Assembly (NCBI GenBank): GCA_963691705.1
Contig: OY829539.1
Location: 36,837,656 to 36,901,655 of the forward strand
Direction of reading: 5' to 3'
DNA: 64,000 nucleotides
Origin: Viola odorata
Lineage: Eukaryota; Streptophyta; Magnoliopsida; Malpighiales; Violaceae
The stretch's first letter is position 1, and every line of letters begins with the position of its first letter. Made by a program: the position numbers and the translations under genes. Below the pieces are notes generated by a model. The model had not been told where the DNA came from. It searched no databases and saw only the letters and a list, made by a program, of their open reading frames with translations. This document shows, piece after piece, positions 1-9,202 of this stretch.

Positions 1-137
1 CAAAGTGGTGTTCACATTCGCTGTAAATACTCCTAGCCAAGACTTACACGTAGTCTCATTTAGCTACGGATACACGGTGGAAATGAGAGCCATTTCCTCC
101 TCTTCCTCTTCTCGCGGGAGAAATCTACAAACATCTC

Positions 138-449
138 TTGGCAGCCGGACAGATCGTACCAGTTCCAGCTCAGCCCCAATTGCCTCCTTACCCGAAATGG
201 TATGATCTCAATGTAAGATGCGAATACCACGGTGGAGCCCCGGGTCACACTTTGGAAAACTGCTTCGCCTTCAAAGCAAAAGTTCATCACTTGATCAAAA
301 GTGGATGGGTCTCTTTCGAAGGGTTAGCTAAAGGATCCAACACATCCACCAACCCTCTCCCTAATCATTCTCAAGGAAATGGAGGAGTAAACACCATCTC
401 AGTAGGAGAAAGCGACGACCCTCTTTCTTTGGTATCGAGTTGGCCATAA
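138..449 (+). pseudogene. E1 gag fragment (Tat-type, zinc-knuckle-like motif)
   Basis: An open stretch of 103 codons beginning MAAGQIVPVPAQ, nearly the same as the E5 gag segment at 60507-60809. It contains PKWYDLNVRCEYHGGAPGH followed by ENC, a C-x2-H-x4/5-H type pattern usual in Tat gag proteins, which probably acts in nucleic-acid binding in the particle. The start is arbitrary: in an intact element this is the middle of gag, so the Met is internal. Bases 1-90 upstream match a gag segment that in E5 lies after this one, so the order here is permuted or duplicated. Confidence 0.8.
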
Positions 450-1035
450 GAATAACTTTTCCTGGCCTTAGCTCGAGAAGGGTATATACCATATTCAAAA
501 AGCAATCCAAGTCATTGTGTGTACTGCAAGGGAAATAATGGTCATGAGATCTAAGGCTGCGAGTTATTTGCAGGAAAGGTGAGACAACTCTCGGGTTTCA
601 GAGTAATACAAACCTAGAAAGTGACCCACGGGGAAGGATCCATTAATGCCATCGGAGATGAATTTCCTCTCCCACATTTGCATAACTCCAAAGGAACCCC
701 ACCCCCACTCCAAATCACCCAAAAGGAGACCACTTTGGTTTAGGGTACCAACCCAGCGAGACCAATTTTGCTAAAATTTCCCAAGAAAAGAAAGAAAAAT
801 AGCTGGCTAAGCTATTTGGACGTTTTGCGCCAATGGGTAAAATGCAGATCCCCCACATCAGAACCACGTTCCCCTTCACAGCTGAAACCATCAATGAAAG
901 CCCGATCAGGGTTTCAGACCTCCGTATTTGCACTCGGGAAGAAGAAGAATAGTAGCCTAGTTCAGTCATTTTGGTAAAGAAGTCAGGGGAGTCTGTGTGC
1001 AACTGGAGCACCACCATGCTTCCAGATGTCTCTCC
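450..1035 (+). pseudogene. E1 degenerate gag end, protease deleted
   Basis: Interrupted frames still match E5: a C-x2-C cysteine patch near 520-575, then about 740-1035 matching the C-terminal part of the E5 gag-protease ORF (GYQP, LAKLFG, PHIRTTFPF, LPDVS). The roughly 300 residues in between in E5, including the protease motif IDNGSALN and the flap-like LLGRPW, have no counterpart here, so the protease was lost by an internal deletion around 690-740. Several stops (TAG, TAA) and frame changes are present. The end coincides with a splice donor. Confidence 0.7.
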
Positions 1036-1191
1036 GTAATTACTCCTTTTTGAAAAAAATATAATAATATGATGTGTGCATGTTTTCTTATGAAAACATT
1101 TTTGTAGGAACTCACGTTCCCCTTTGTTAAAAATCAATATATATGCAATTTTTATTTTACGAATCTCTTCTTTTTGCATTTTTACTTTCAG
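1036..1191 (+). other. Ogre-type intron between protease and RT (E1)
   Basis: Donor TCTCC^GTAATT and acceptor TTTACTTTCAG^GATGAA. Removing 156 bases joins LPDVS to MNISSDCLDKAYVF in frame, and the same junction is found in E5. Ogre elements are known for a spliced intron at this place. The intron holds one copy of the block GTAGGAACTCACGTTCCCC that is present three times in E5. Confidence 0.8.
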
Positions 1192-3055
1192 GATGAATAT
1201 TAGTTCGGATTGTCTTGATAAAGCCTATGTCTTTACTGGCGAAGAAATTGTCGTCACAACAGAAGACAAGGTGAAAATCCCCTGCGAATTGACCCGTTTA
1301 CTGGAAAGTTCAGAAAAGCAAATAACCCCTCATCGGGAGGAATTGGAAGAAGTAAATTTGGGGGCAAGCAATGAGAATCAGAAGTTGGTTAAGATCGGAA
1401 CTACCCTGGACACGACTCAGAGAGAGGTTGATTTCCCTCCTCAAAGACTACTCGGATGTGTTCGCATGGTCATACGCCGATATGCCATGTCTTGATCCTG
1501 AGATAGTTGAGCATCGCATCCCGTTGAAGCCTGAGTTTAAACCTATCAAACAAAAACTCTGAAGGATGCATCCAAACATCCTTTTGAAAATCAAAGAAGA
1601 AGTTACCAAGCAACTAGATGCGGGTTTCTTAAGAGTTGCCGAGTACCCAGAATGGATCGTCAATATAGTGCCAGTGCCTAAGAAAGATGGGAAGGTTCGC
1701 ATGTGCGTGGACTTTCGGGATCTTAATCGAGCCAGCCCTAAGGATGACTTCCCGCTTCCCCATATCGACATCTCGGTGGATAGTGCCGCCAGTAACGACA
1801 TGTTCTCCTTTATGGATGGATTTTCGGGATACAATCAGATTAAGATGGCACCCGAAGACAGTGAAAAGACGACCTTCATCACACCCTAGGGAACCTTCTG
1901 CTACAAAGTAATGCCCTTCGGGTTAAAGAACGCAGGAGCCACTTACCAACGTGCTGCCGTCACCCTTTTCCATGACATGATGCATAAAGAATTGGAAATA
2001 TATGTCGACGACATGATAGACAAATCTCGCGGGACGCAAGATCATGTAGACATCCTAAAGAAGGTATTTGAAAGGTTGAGACAATTTCAGCTACGACTAA
2101 ACCCAACTAAGTATACCTTTGGAGTGACCTCCGGAAAGTTGTTAGGATTCATCATCAACAACAAAGGCATAGAAGTGGATCCTGATAAGATAAAGGCAAT
2201 TCAAGAGCTACCCGCTCCCAGCACCGAAAAAGAAATACGAAGCTTCTTAGGACGCATCAACTACATCGCTCGCTTTATCTGCCAGTTAACACTTACCTGC
2301 GAACCGATGTTCAAAATGTTAAGGATGCACGGAGATGCAGAATGGGATGAAGATTGCCAGAAAGCCTTTGAGAAAATCAAGACATATCTGCAAAGCCCAC
2401 CTGTACTAGTTCCCCCGACGATAGGACGTCCCTTGCTCATGTATATGACAGTCACGGCTAGCGTCATGGGCTGCATTTTGGGATAGCGCGATGAGTTAGG
2501 AAGGCGTGAACAAGCCATCTACTATCTTAGCAAAAAATTCAACGAATGTGAAATGCGCTACTCCATGTTGGAACGAACTTGTTGCGCCCTAGCATGGTGC
2601 GCCCGAAGGCTCCGGCAGTACATGTTGTATTACACGACATGGTTAATCTCCCGCATGGATCCCCTGAAGTACATCTTCGAGAAGCCGTATCTGTCAAGTC
2701 ACATTTATAGATGGCAAGTCTTATTAGCCGAGCACGAGATCATATATGTAATGCGGAAGGCGGTTAAGGCAAGCGCTCTCACCGATCACTTGGCTGATCA
2801 CGCCTTGGACGAATATGAGTTGTTGAGTTTTGACTTCCTGGATGAGGACATTGTATTGATTAATGACAAGATCGCAGAAGATCTTAGAGAAGATGATTAG
2901 TGGACCATGTTCTTCGACGGTGCGGTGAACCTCTCAAGCAAGGGAGTAGGAGTCGTGGTTATAGCCCCAGATGGCCGTCAATTCCCCATAGCGTGCAAGT
3001 TGAACTTCCCATGCACCAACAACATCACCGAGTACGAGGCATGCATCAGTGGTGT
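1192..3055 (+). pseudogene. E1 reverse transcriptase / RNase H pseudogene
   Basis: Starts at the intron acceptor and reads into RT: VPKKDGKVRMCVDFRDLN (1670-1725), MPFGLKNAGATYQR (about 1911-1950), YVDDM catalytic motif near 2000, then the first RNase H-like region (YYLSKKFNE, near 2520) and the start of the active-type RNase H (MFFDGAVN, 2907). Breaks: a frameshift near 1420, TAG at 1887-1889 replacing the Trp of TPWGTF, TAG at 2484-2486, and TAG at 2898-2900 where E5 has Trp. It is interrupted at 3055 by E2. The RT would act on the element's own RNA in particles; this copy cannot. Confidence 0.9.
3051..3055. repeat. Target-site duplication GGTGT, left copy (E2)
   Basis: GGTGT lies directly before the LTR start TGATAAG and is repeated at 19130-19134 directly after the other LTR end TTATCA. 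Five bases is the usual length for Ty3/gypsy integrase. Removing E2 and one copy restores the host E1 frame. Confidence 0.95.
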
Positions 3056-3590
3056 TGATAAGATCCGAGATCTCTTCTGGTCGGAAACGGCTGCTGCAGC
3101 TAGTCGGATGGGAAGCGATCGGTGTCGGAGGTACCTGCAAAGCGCCGGAGGGGGACTCCGGCATAGACACTCCGATGCTTAAGTCAGTTCGAGTTTTCAG
3201 AATGGTAGAGATTCTCCAAGATGATCTCGATCTTACCTTCTGTTTGGAAAGATGGGGGTATTTATAGGCCGAAGTTGGCGATACCTGACAGCGATAGGGG
3301 TGCAGCGATAAGCATCGTCCGAAGTTTTCGCTTCCAGCGATAATAGGTAAGCCATCGCGGCGATAATCACGTAAGGCCTATCAGGAGCGACATCCTCTCC
3401 GTTCCCCTAGGATGGGATGACGCCGTGCGCGTAAAGATGCATGAGATCCCCCCCCGCTGAAGTCGACCATCCTAGGAAACTTCCGCCGGCCCGGGCGATA
3501 GGTTGGTTTTTCAGGGAAGCGTATAGAAACTCATCAAGGATAGATGCCGTAGCTACAATATTGTCGTCAGGAGCATTCCAATTGTTATCA
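3056..3590 (-). repeat. E2 3' LTR
   Basis: Begins TGATAAGATCC and ends CAATTGTTATCA on the + strand, i.e. TGATAAC...TTATCA in element sense. TATA-like sequence CCTATAAATA (element sense) at 3260-3267. Several GCGATA motifs occur between about 3275 and 3370. The block around 3135-3180 (GCATCGGAGTGTCTA and CTTTGCAGGTACC in element sense) is shared with the E3 and E4 LTRs and probably lies in the transcribed part. Confidence 0.95.
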
Positions 3591-4500
3591 TAAGCCCAAC
3601 TGAAAACTAGCCCGAGTGTTCACCAAGGGCTATCCATGTCTGATATCTTTAGATAGGGGTTTGCTCTGTCATGAGGTGATATTTCCACAGAGGGCTTAAG
3701 CTTTCTTTATCGTTCAAAGGCTGATCAATCCCAATGCGGAACGAGGGCTTAGATCCACAACTTTCCACTAACCCGGTCAAGTTCGTCCTTGTTTCTTGTC
3801 AAAAAGTCCTGTCTCCTCGAGACAGTAAGAATTCTACTAGGAGGCCGCTGGGGCGCTAGTGATTCTGAAGGCATTACTTTTATTCAGCGATACTGGCCCA
3901 TTTGGCCTTTCAATAGGACTTATAAAGTCTCAGCTTTGTTCGAGTCATAGAAGGACCGTCGATAGGTCGCTTGCGACATCGTCGCGTATATTCAACCAGG
4001 CCGCACCATGGGCTGGCATATATTTCGGGTCTATCGTCCCTCCAAGTGTTCTGCAAAGACACAGAGGAGATAGAAACTTATATAGAAGTTAGCAAACTTT
4101 ATACTTACAGAGGTTCGAGGTCACACGAGCCCAATTTCTCTTTTACGCTCGAGAAAACAGCGGTATCAGCGTGGCTTTATACCATCAGCTACCTTATGAT
4201 TAGCGCGGCTTTATACCACCAGACGCCTGTGATGTCATCGCGGTTTTACGCATCCAGGGCCACCTGCGACATCAACGCGGCCTTACACTGTGGATACCGG
4301 TAACCTTATGGTTTTAGCGTTAGGGCTACCAGTGACACCGTGCCTCTCAACATTTTTCAGACTCTGCCTCGTACTCCTTCCAGTATCTGTATCGTGAACG
4401 TCACCCGTCCCTTTCGTTCTACGCTTATCAATCCTCGAGGTTATCGGGGTGGCTCGTCTTTTGAGGACCTCAATTTCTTTTCCCAAGTCCTCCCTTCACT
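3591..4500. other. E2 3' flank with degenerate ~36-bp tandem repeats
   Basis: No convincing gene. From about 4150 to 4320 there are four to five loose repeats of roughly 36 bases, each with a core like GCGGCTTTATACCA followed by CAG and a GCGATATCA-like tail. E4 holds the same array at about 37370-37520 in the same place before gene 1. It may be a regulatory region for gene 1 or the 3' untranslated end of the gag-pol transcript; the sequence alone does not decide. Confidence 0.5.
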
Positions 4501-4506
4501 GGAGCC

Positions 4507-4513
4507 TATAAAT
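4507..4513 (+). promoter_or_regulatory. TATA-like box of antisense gene 1 (E2)
   Basis: GAGCCTATAAATCGGAGAG lies 56 bases before the gene 1 ATG. E4 has GAGCCTATAAATCTGAGAG at the same distance (37730-37736), so the box is kept in both copies. Confidence 0.6.
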
Positions 4514-4562
4514 CGGAGAGCTTTCTCCACCCACGTTCTCCTCATCTTTACCAGCTAGCATC

Positions 4563-4940
4563 ATGGATCATTTGACTAAGAATTTTCTTCTCTCCAAGGG
4601 TCATTCACTCAGGAACCTCAATGACGGCGACGTCGGTTTCCTTGAGAACATGCTGGTCAAGACTTCTGAGGATATTCTGGAGCTGCAAGGAATGCTGACT
4701 CCGCTTTATTCCCGGCTGGGGGCCATTTCCCTGGAGGACTTCAGTCCTTTGGAGAGCGTATCAAAGCTGTCCGCCTCCATCGCTCGGATTCAGGTAGTAA
4801 TCGCCATGCTGCAGCAGCGTAAGGACATGTTGGGGTGCTGCCTGAAGGGGATGAGGGCCACTTCCCATGATCTTGTCCTGGTCATGGATTCCTTGAGGGA
4901 CCTTCTTGAGGTGCCCGAGGATACTGGTTCTGACACCTGA
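4563..4940 (+). CDS. Antisense gene 1 of E2: 125-aa helical protein of unknown function
   Basis: ORF MDHLTKNFLLSKGH... of 125 aa, open, with no signal peptide or membrane span. It looks mostly helical (LENMLVK, SIARIQVVIAMLQQRKDML) with a paired Cys in MLGCCLKG and an acidic tail. The E4 copy (37793-38170) is the same length and differs at 18 of 125 residues by my alignment, about 86% identical, so it has evolved as a protein. It has its own TATA-like box 56 bases upstream and AATAAATAAA about 70 bases downstream. It is antisense to gag-pol, first of four genes after the 3' LTR. I do not recognise the family; a small coiled-coil adaptor is only one possibility. Confidence 0.75.
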   Translation: MDHLTKNFLLSKGHSLRNLNDGDVGFLENMLVKTSEDILELQGMLTPLYSRLGAISLEDFSPLESVSKLSASIARIQVVIAMLQQRKDMLGCCLKGMRATSHDLVLVMDSLRDLLEVPEDTGSDT

Positions 4941-5012
4941 TAACGGTGGCTCCCTTTGGGCCTTTTTCTTTTCCTCTTGCCTTGTAAATGTACCTTTCGG
5001 CCGGTAGGCCAT

Positions 5013-5022
5013 AATAAATAAA
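5013..5022 (+). terminator. Polyadenylation-like signal after gene 1 (E2)
   Basis: AATAAATAAA sits about 70 bases after the gene 1 stop, in GGCCATAATAAATAAA. E4 keeps the same GGCCATAATAAATAAA after its gene 1 (about 38250-38265). Confidence 0.5.
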
Positions 5023-5330
5023 TCGTTTCAATCATTCCGCCTTGTGACTGTTCTTCTTCTTTACTGCGCTCTTTGTCATGTTCCAAGGAATATTCTTAGC
5101 CCAACTGAAAACAGTCTTGCCATTGGGCGGTTTTTCTGTTGATCGTTCTGCCTTAACTCCGCGCCGTCCTCATTATAACAACTGATCAGCAGATATTAGC
5201 ATTATTCTTGATTTGCGCGAGATTTCAACAGGCATGACTGCAAATCTACATTTGCACTTCAGACTGTACACGTGCCAATCTTCAAGAGTCGGGTTGGAGG
5301 ATCGAAGAGTCTCTTTTCTTCTTTTCCCGG

Positions 5331-5338
5331 CTATTTAA
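5331..5338 (+). promoter_or_regulatory. TATA-like box of antisense gene 2 (E2)
   Basis: GGCTATTTAATGAGG lies about 80 bases before the ATG at 5415. E4 has GGCTATTTAAAGGG about 75 bases before its gene 2 (38583-38590). Confidence 0.45.
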
Positions 5339-5414
5339 TGAGGCTTTTCCTTCTTCATTCTTATCCATTTCTTTCTCCTTCATTTTTCTTCGTTATAGAT
5401 CCTCTGCGAGTCTC

Positions 5415-5873
5415 ATGGTTGATTCTTATTTGCTAGGTACGGCTTCGAGGAATTCACCGCCAACTCCTCCGACTACCCCTGACACAGATAATCCTCCCCC
5501 ATCGCCTCCTTGGAGGCCGGTTGTCCGCCGGCGAGGTCGCAAGAGGCGGAGGAAGGAAGTTGAACAACGAAGGAAGGAGGCTGCCAAGGCCTCTAAGTCA
5601 TTTTTCGACTCTCTGGCTTCTCTGGCTAGGGAGGAGAAAAAATCGTTTCCTCCTTTGAATGATTCGCCTCCGTAGGTTCCTTCTGCTGGTTCAGCCGTTG
5701 ATGCAGTATCGCCAAGCGTTAAGGAGAAAACAACCGGGTCGACTACTGCCGCTAGAAAGAGGGTCGGTGAGTCTTCTCCCCCTGCTGTTGTGGATTCACC
5801 CTTCTGGGGTGGCGATGACGAAGAGGATGTAGTCTATTGCTACGGCATTACTTGGTCCGACGGTGAAGAGTAG
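5415..5873 (+). pseudogene. Antisense gene 2 of E2: Pro/Arg-rich protein with one premature stop
   Basis: The reading frame from ATG 5415 to TAG 5871-5873 is 152 codons plus stop, with one internal TAG at 5673-5675. The N-terminus has a proline run (SPPTPPTTPDTDNPPPSPPW) followed by a strongly basic stretch RRRGRKRRRKE, which could be a nuclear localisation signal, and the C-terminus is acidic (DDEEDVVYCYG). E4 carries an uninterrupted 140-aa version (38661-39083) with the same start MxDSY and the same tail DDDVVYCYGI, so this TAG is a nonsense mutation, not the natural end. The function is unknown; the composition suggests a nuclear or nucleic-acid-associated protein. Confidence 0.65.
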
Positions 5874-6340
5874 GGCCTAATCCTTCTTTTTGTAGATGCC
5901 GTATGGCCTTCCTCATAATAATGAATGATGGTTTTACTTCCTTTTCGCTTCTCATCGCTTACTTATTGTTTCTTTCTGAGCGTTCCGGGTTATCGCGGAA
6001 GCGTCCCTTTCGCTACGGGTAACTGCCTTCAACTTCTAATCAGTAACTGTCTTCTTTCAGAAGGCACAAATGACTATCCACGTGTCTTTTTCTGTTCTGT
6101 ACGTGTTTCATTTTTACAGGCTGTCTCTTCTTTAGGCTTTTCCTTTATAAGGAAATCATCTCTCTCTTTTACTGCTTTTGCTACTATTTTGAGTTTTTGC
6201 ACATTTCCTCTCTCTTCTGCACTTCTTTTCTTCGAGAGGTTTTACCGCGACCGCTCACTGGTGCCGACGACCGGCTCACTGGCTTTTTGCTCCAGGTATT
6301 TACTCCTTCTACCGCCGTAGATTTACTTTCCCTGTCCCTT

Positions 6341-8583
6341 ATGTCTTCAACTGTTGAAAACCCCATAGATCCCGAAGCTAGGAGAACTCGCAGCATATTC
6401 AATTGTAATGAGGTTTTGAGGGTTGAATTAGAGGAGAGTGGTATTACTTTTCCCACGGGCTATCGCCCTTTTGTCTCTTTGAAGGACACTCGGCTGCCTG
6501 ACGCCATGTGGGGAACATTCCGGTTAGTTTATTTCAAGATGTTTACTTACGGATTCCGTTTCCCACTCCATGCTTCTCTGTTGAAACTGCTAGATCATTA
6601 TGACCTTAATCCCGTCCAGATCACTCCACCCTCTTGGTGTGGTATTTACGCTTTCCTTCGTTCGTGCGAGATGAAGCGTATATTTGCTCCATCGCTTGAT
6701 CTATTCCGCACGTTCTTTGTCTTGAGTTGTCGCGACTGCCTGGTAGATATTACCCCCATATGGGATGATGTCATTGTGCAACTGTTCTGGCGGAACTTTC
6801 AAGGTTTTGAGGAACGCGTAGATGACTGGAAGTCTGGCTTTTTCACCCTTCGTTTGCCGTCACGACTCTGGCGCGGGGGTTTCAATCGAAAAATCAATAG
6901 TGGCATTTGGAAAAGACCGGAAGCGCTGTCAAGCCAGGATGTTTCCAACGTTAGCGCCTTGTTAGAAATAGAAGGGTCTTTCCGTATCCGGGAGTTTGCT
7001 CGGTTCAGGCCCTTGTCAGAGTGCGTTGTGGGTGAGTTTCCTTTTTCTTCTTTATCGCTTCAATCTTCTTAATTTGCTAATATGTTTTGTTGGCAGGTAA
7101 CGCTGAGAGTAGTTCTTCTGGGGAAAGTGACGCCCCTTTGAACGTAACACCTCTCCAGTCGCTGCCTCCTTCTCCTCCGCCTGAAAATTCCCGCCGCCCA
7201 CCCATTCCGCCTGGAAGGGAAAGGACTAAAATCGTCACAACTCGCAGAGCCTCCACTCGACCTTCTTGTTTCCTTGAAAATTGGCTTCCGTCCCGTGGCA
7301 AGAGGGTAGCTCAAGGCGATCCTATCTTTGAGAAAATCGACAGCGATAGCGAGAGCATGGACACTGGTCCTGAATTACGTCATGCTACTATTACCCAAAG
7401 GATGAAACTTAGGTCGAGGAGGAATGATGACACGGCAGAATCGGCTGAGGACGATAGCGAAGAAATTGCAGAAGAGACGGAGCGTCTCGTAAAGAAGGTT
7501 CGCACAGAGAAAACTAACCCCCCAGTTCCCCCTTTGAAGGGAGTTAACGCGGTCCCCCCTGAGAATATTAACGCTTCTCATGCCGCGAGTACTTCGCAAG
7601 TGGTGAAAAATATCAAAGCTATCAGGGTGCCTTCCGCCGTTTCTATCGAAAACAATGAGACCTCGGCAGCCGCGACCTCTCCTTTGTCGTCGGGCCATCC
7701 TGCTTCCCCGATAGGTTCTTTTATCCCAGAGGCAACCCTACCGGTTTCGAATTTAAGCGTTCCTCCTGAATTTCTCCCACGGAAGCCTCCTCTTTTATTT
7801 CTGTCTTCAATTTCGGGCGTTGGTGATTGCGCAAAAAGTTGTTCCCCTCCTTATATCGCCAACCTTTCTCCTCAGAGGTCCCAGGGCCCCACTGGATATC
7901 AGCTGGATTTGTCCTCTTTCAGCACTGACGGGCTTCGTGCCTTAGGAATATCGGATCCGTTATCGCGAGAAGAGCCCGTGGGTCCCATAGTGGGACAGAT
8001 GTTTACTTCTTCCAAGGACAGGGAAGAGTTTTTACAGCATGCTCCCGAGACACGACAGTCACACCTCATGAACGACATGCTGGCTAGCTTTCGGAAATTT
8101 CATTATTTTCTTGAAGACCAGCGTAACAAAACTCGACCCTCTTCGAATTTGCAGGAACAATTAGACGCGGCCTTGGCGAAGGCGAAGGAGCTATCGCAGT
8201 TGCAAGAACGAACTCGGGCGGAGTTGGAGGATTGTCCCGCTGAACTTTCTCGGGAGAAGTCGAAGGGGAAAGCGAGAGCAGAGCTAATGGAGGCGGAACT
8301 GGTGGTGGCTGATAAAAAGAACGTCTTCCTCCGTGAAGAGTTGTCATCTCGCGATGCCGATTTGGCCAAAGTTCCTTCGAGGATAGCCTGGTGGAAGAAT
8401 AAGACCATCGAGGTTTGTATCGCAGGATTTATGGATCTCCATATCCGAGGCGTCGTCGATTCATCCATGCTGGCCGATTACGCTTCCCAAAAAATTAAAG
8501 ATCTTAGTGAAGGCGAAAGGGGTTTTCCCCCTTCTGGGGAAAAGCAAGGGAATGATGACGGCGAGGCATGCGATGACTCTTAA
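6341..8583 (+). CDS. Antisense gene 3 of E2: spliced 725-aa protein, PF04195-like domain plus coiled coil
   Basis: Two exons, 6341-7031 and 7097-8583; the 65-bp intron has GTGAGT and TTGGCAG ends and splits a Gly codon (phase 1), giving an open 725-aa protein. ATG 6341 (MSSTVENPIDPEA) is chosen because E4 has an ATG at the matching site (39557); an upstream in-frame ATG at 6197 is not supported. Residues about 55-215 resemble the 'putative gypsy type transposon' domain (YGFRFPLHASLLKLLDHYDLN, then a Trp-rich WRGGFNR region). The middle is Ser/Pro-rich with basic patches. Residues about 578-655 form a Glu/Lys/Ala coiled coil, preceded by an FHYFLE motif. A TATA-like TTTATAAGG lies near 6144. 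It is paralogous to gene 4. The molecular function is unknown. Confidence 0.75.
7032..7096 (+). other. Intron of antisense gene 3 (E2)
   Basis: 65 bases, donor G^GTGAGTTTCC and acceptor TTTTGTTGGCAG^GTAACG, T-rich before the acceptor. It joins VV-G to NAESSSSGESD in frame. E4 keeps the site (donor near 40261, acceptor near 40328), and gene 4 has its first intron at the equivalent codon and phase. Confidence 0.8.
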
Positions 8584-9202
8584 TTGATCCATTGAAGAAC
8601 ATTGCTATTTGTTTTCCATGTCTTGTAATAACGTCCTATCGCGCGGCGATATCGGTACCTTGCTCTTCGGGCGATATCTTATTTTATTTCGCTCTCTTGT
8701 ACTGTCTTGAGAACTGTTCTTTTATTCAACGCCGATTTGCATTATTTCCTTTCTTGTGATATCGCTTTTTCTTTTTATCAAAAAGTCACATCTACTTTTT
8801 AGAGCATTTAATGCTCGCGACCCTTCCGTCGGTGCGCGGGAAAAGTCATGATGGTGCAGACACACGTGTTCGTTTCTTCTGCCGCTTCACCTTAGCGTGT
8901 TTAGAAATTTTAACAAGATCGAAGCGTTTGTCGCGCTTCTTCTAGAGTCATACTCATTGCTTGAGTCTTATCCCTCATGCCGCTTTGACACAACGACTGC
9001 AGCATCCGTCGTTTCCTTTTAATTACTAGGGTTATAAACCCTCTTTATTTCTTCCCTTTTCTTTTTCACTCCACTTTTTCATATTATCTCTCGGCCGTCT
9101 TGTCCTTCTCACCTCCATTCAAGGCTTTCGAAGTTCTTTCCTTTCAAAGGTATTTCCCTTCCTTTCCCTCGTCTTCTTCATTTCTATTTCCTTAGCCCTG
9201 TC
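8584..9202. other. Spacer between antisense genes 3 and 4, with gene 4 promoter region
   Basis: No ORF of interest. It contains GCGATATCGG and GGGCGATATC motifs near 8640-8675 like those in the LTRs, a TATA-like GTTATAAACC at 9031-9040 about 165 bases before the gene 4 ATG, and a pyrimidine-rich 5' leader. E4 has CTATAAAA at 42263-42270 at nearly the same distance from its gene 4, which supports a promoter here. Confidence 0.5.

Larger units (their letters stand above)
1..3055 (+). mobile_element. E1, left part of an old Ogre-like Ty3/gypsy (Tat) element
   Basis: This is the 5' portion of a family B element read on the + strand: gag remnants, an intron, RT and the start of the second RNase H. 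Translated order and motifs match E5 on the other strand (54971-60809). The element is cut at 3055 by E2 and resumes at 19135; the joined reading frame continues from EYEACISGV straight into MATIDLKVKK, so the two halves are one element. Its 5' LTR lies left of the window. There are several stops and frameshifts, a missing protease and an odd gag order at 1-130. It is clearly non-autonomous and older than E2. Confidence 0.9.

Noticed and set aside
6197..6340. N-terminal extension of gene 3 starting at 6197
   Set aside because: E4 has no matching in-frame extension, and the ATG at 6341 aligns with the E4 ATG at 39557.
7069..7314. Arg/Gly-rich ORFs on the - strand opposite gene 3
   Set aside because: They are shadows of the proline-rich coding strand and are not conserved as proteins in E4.
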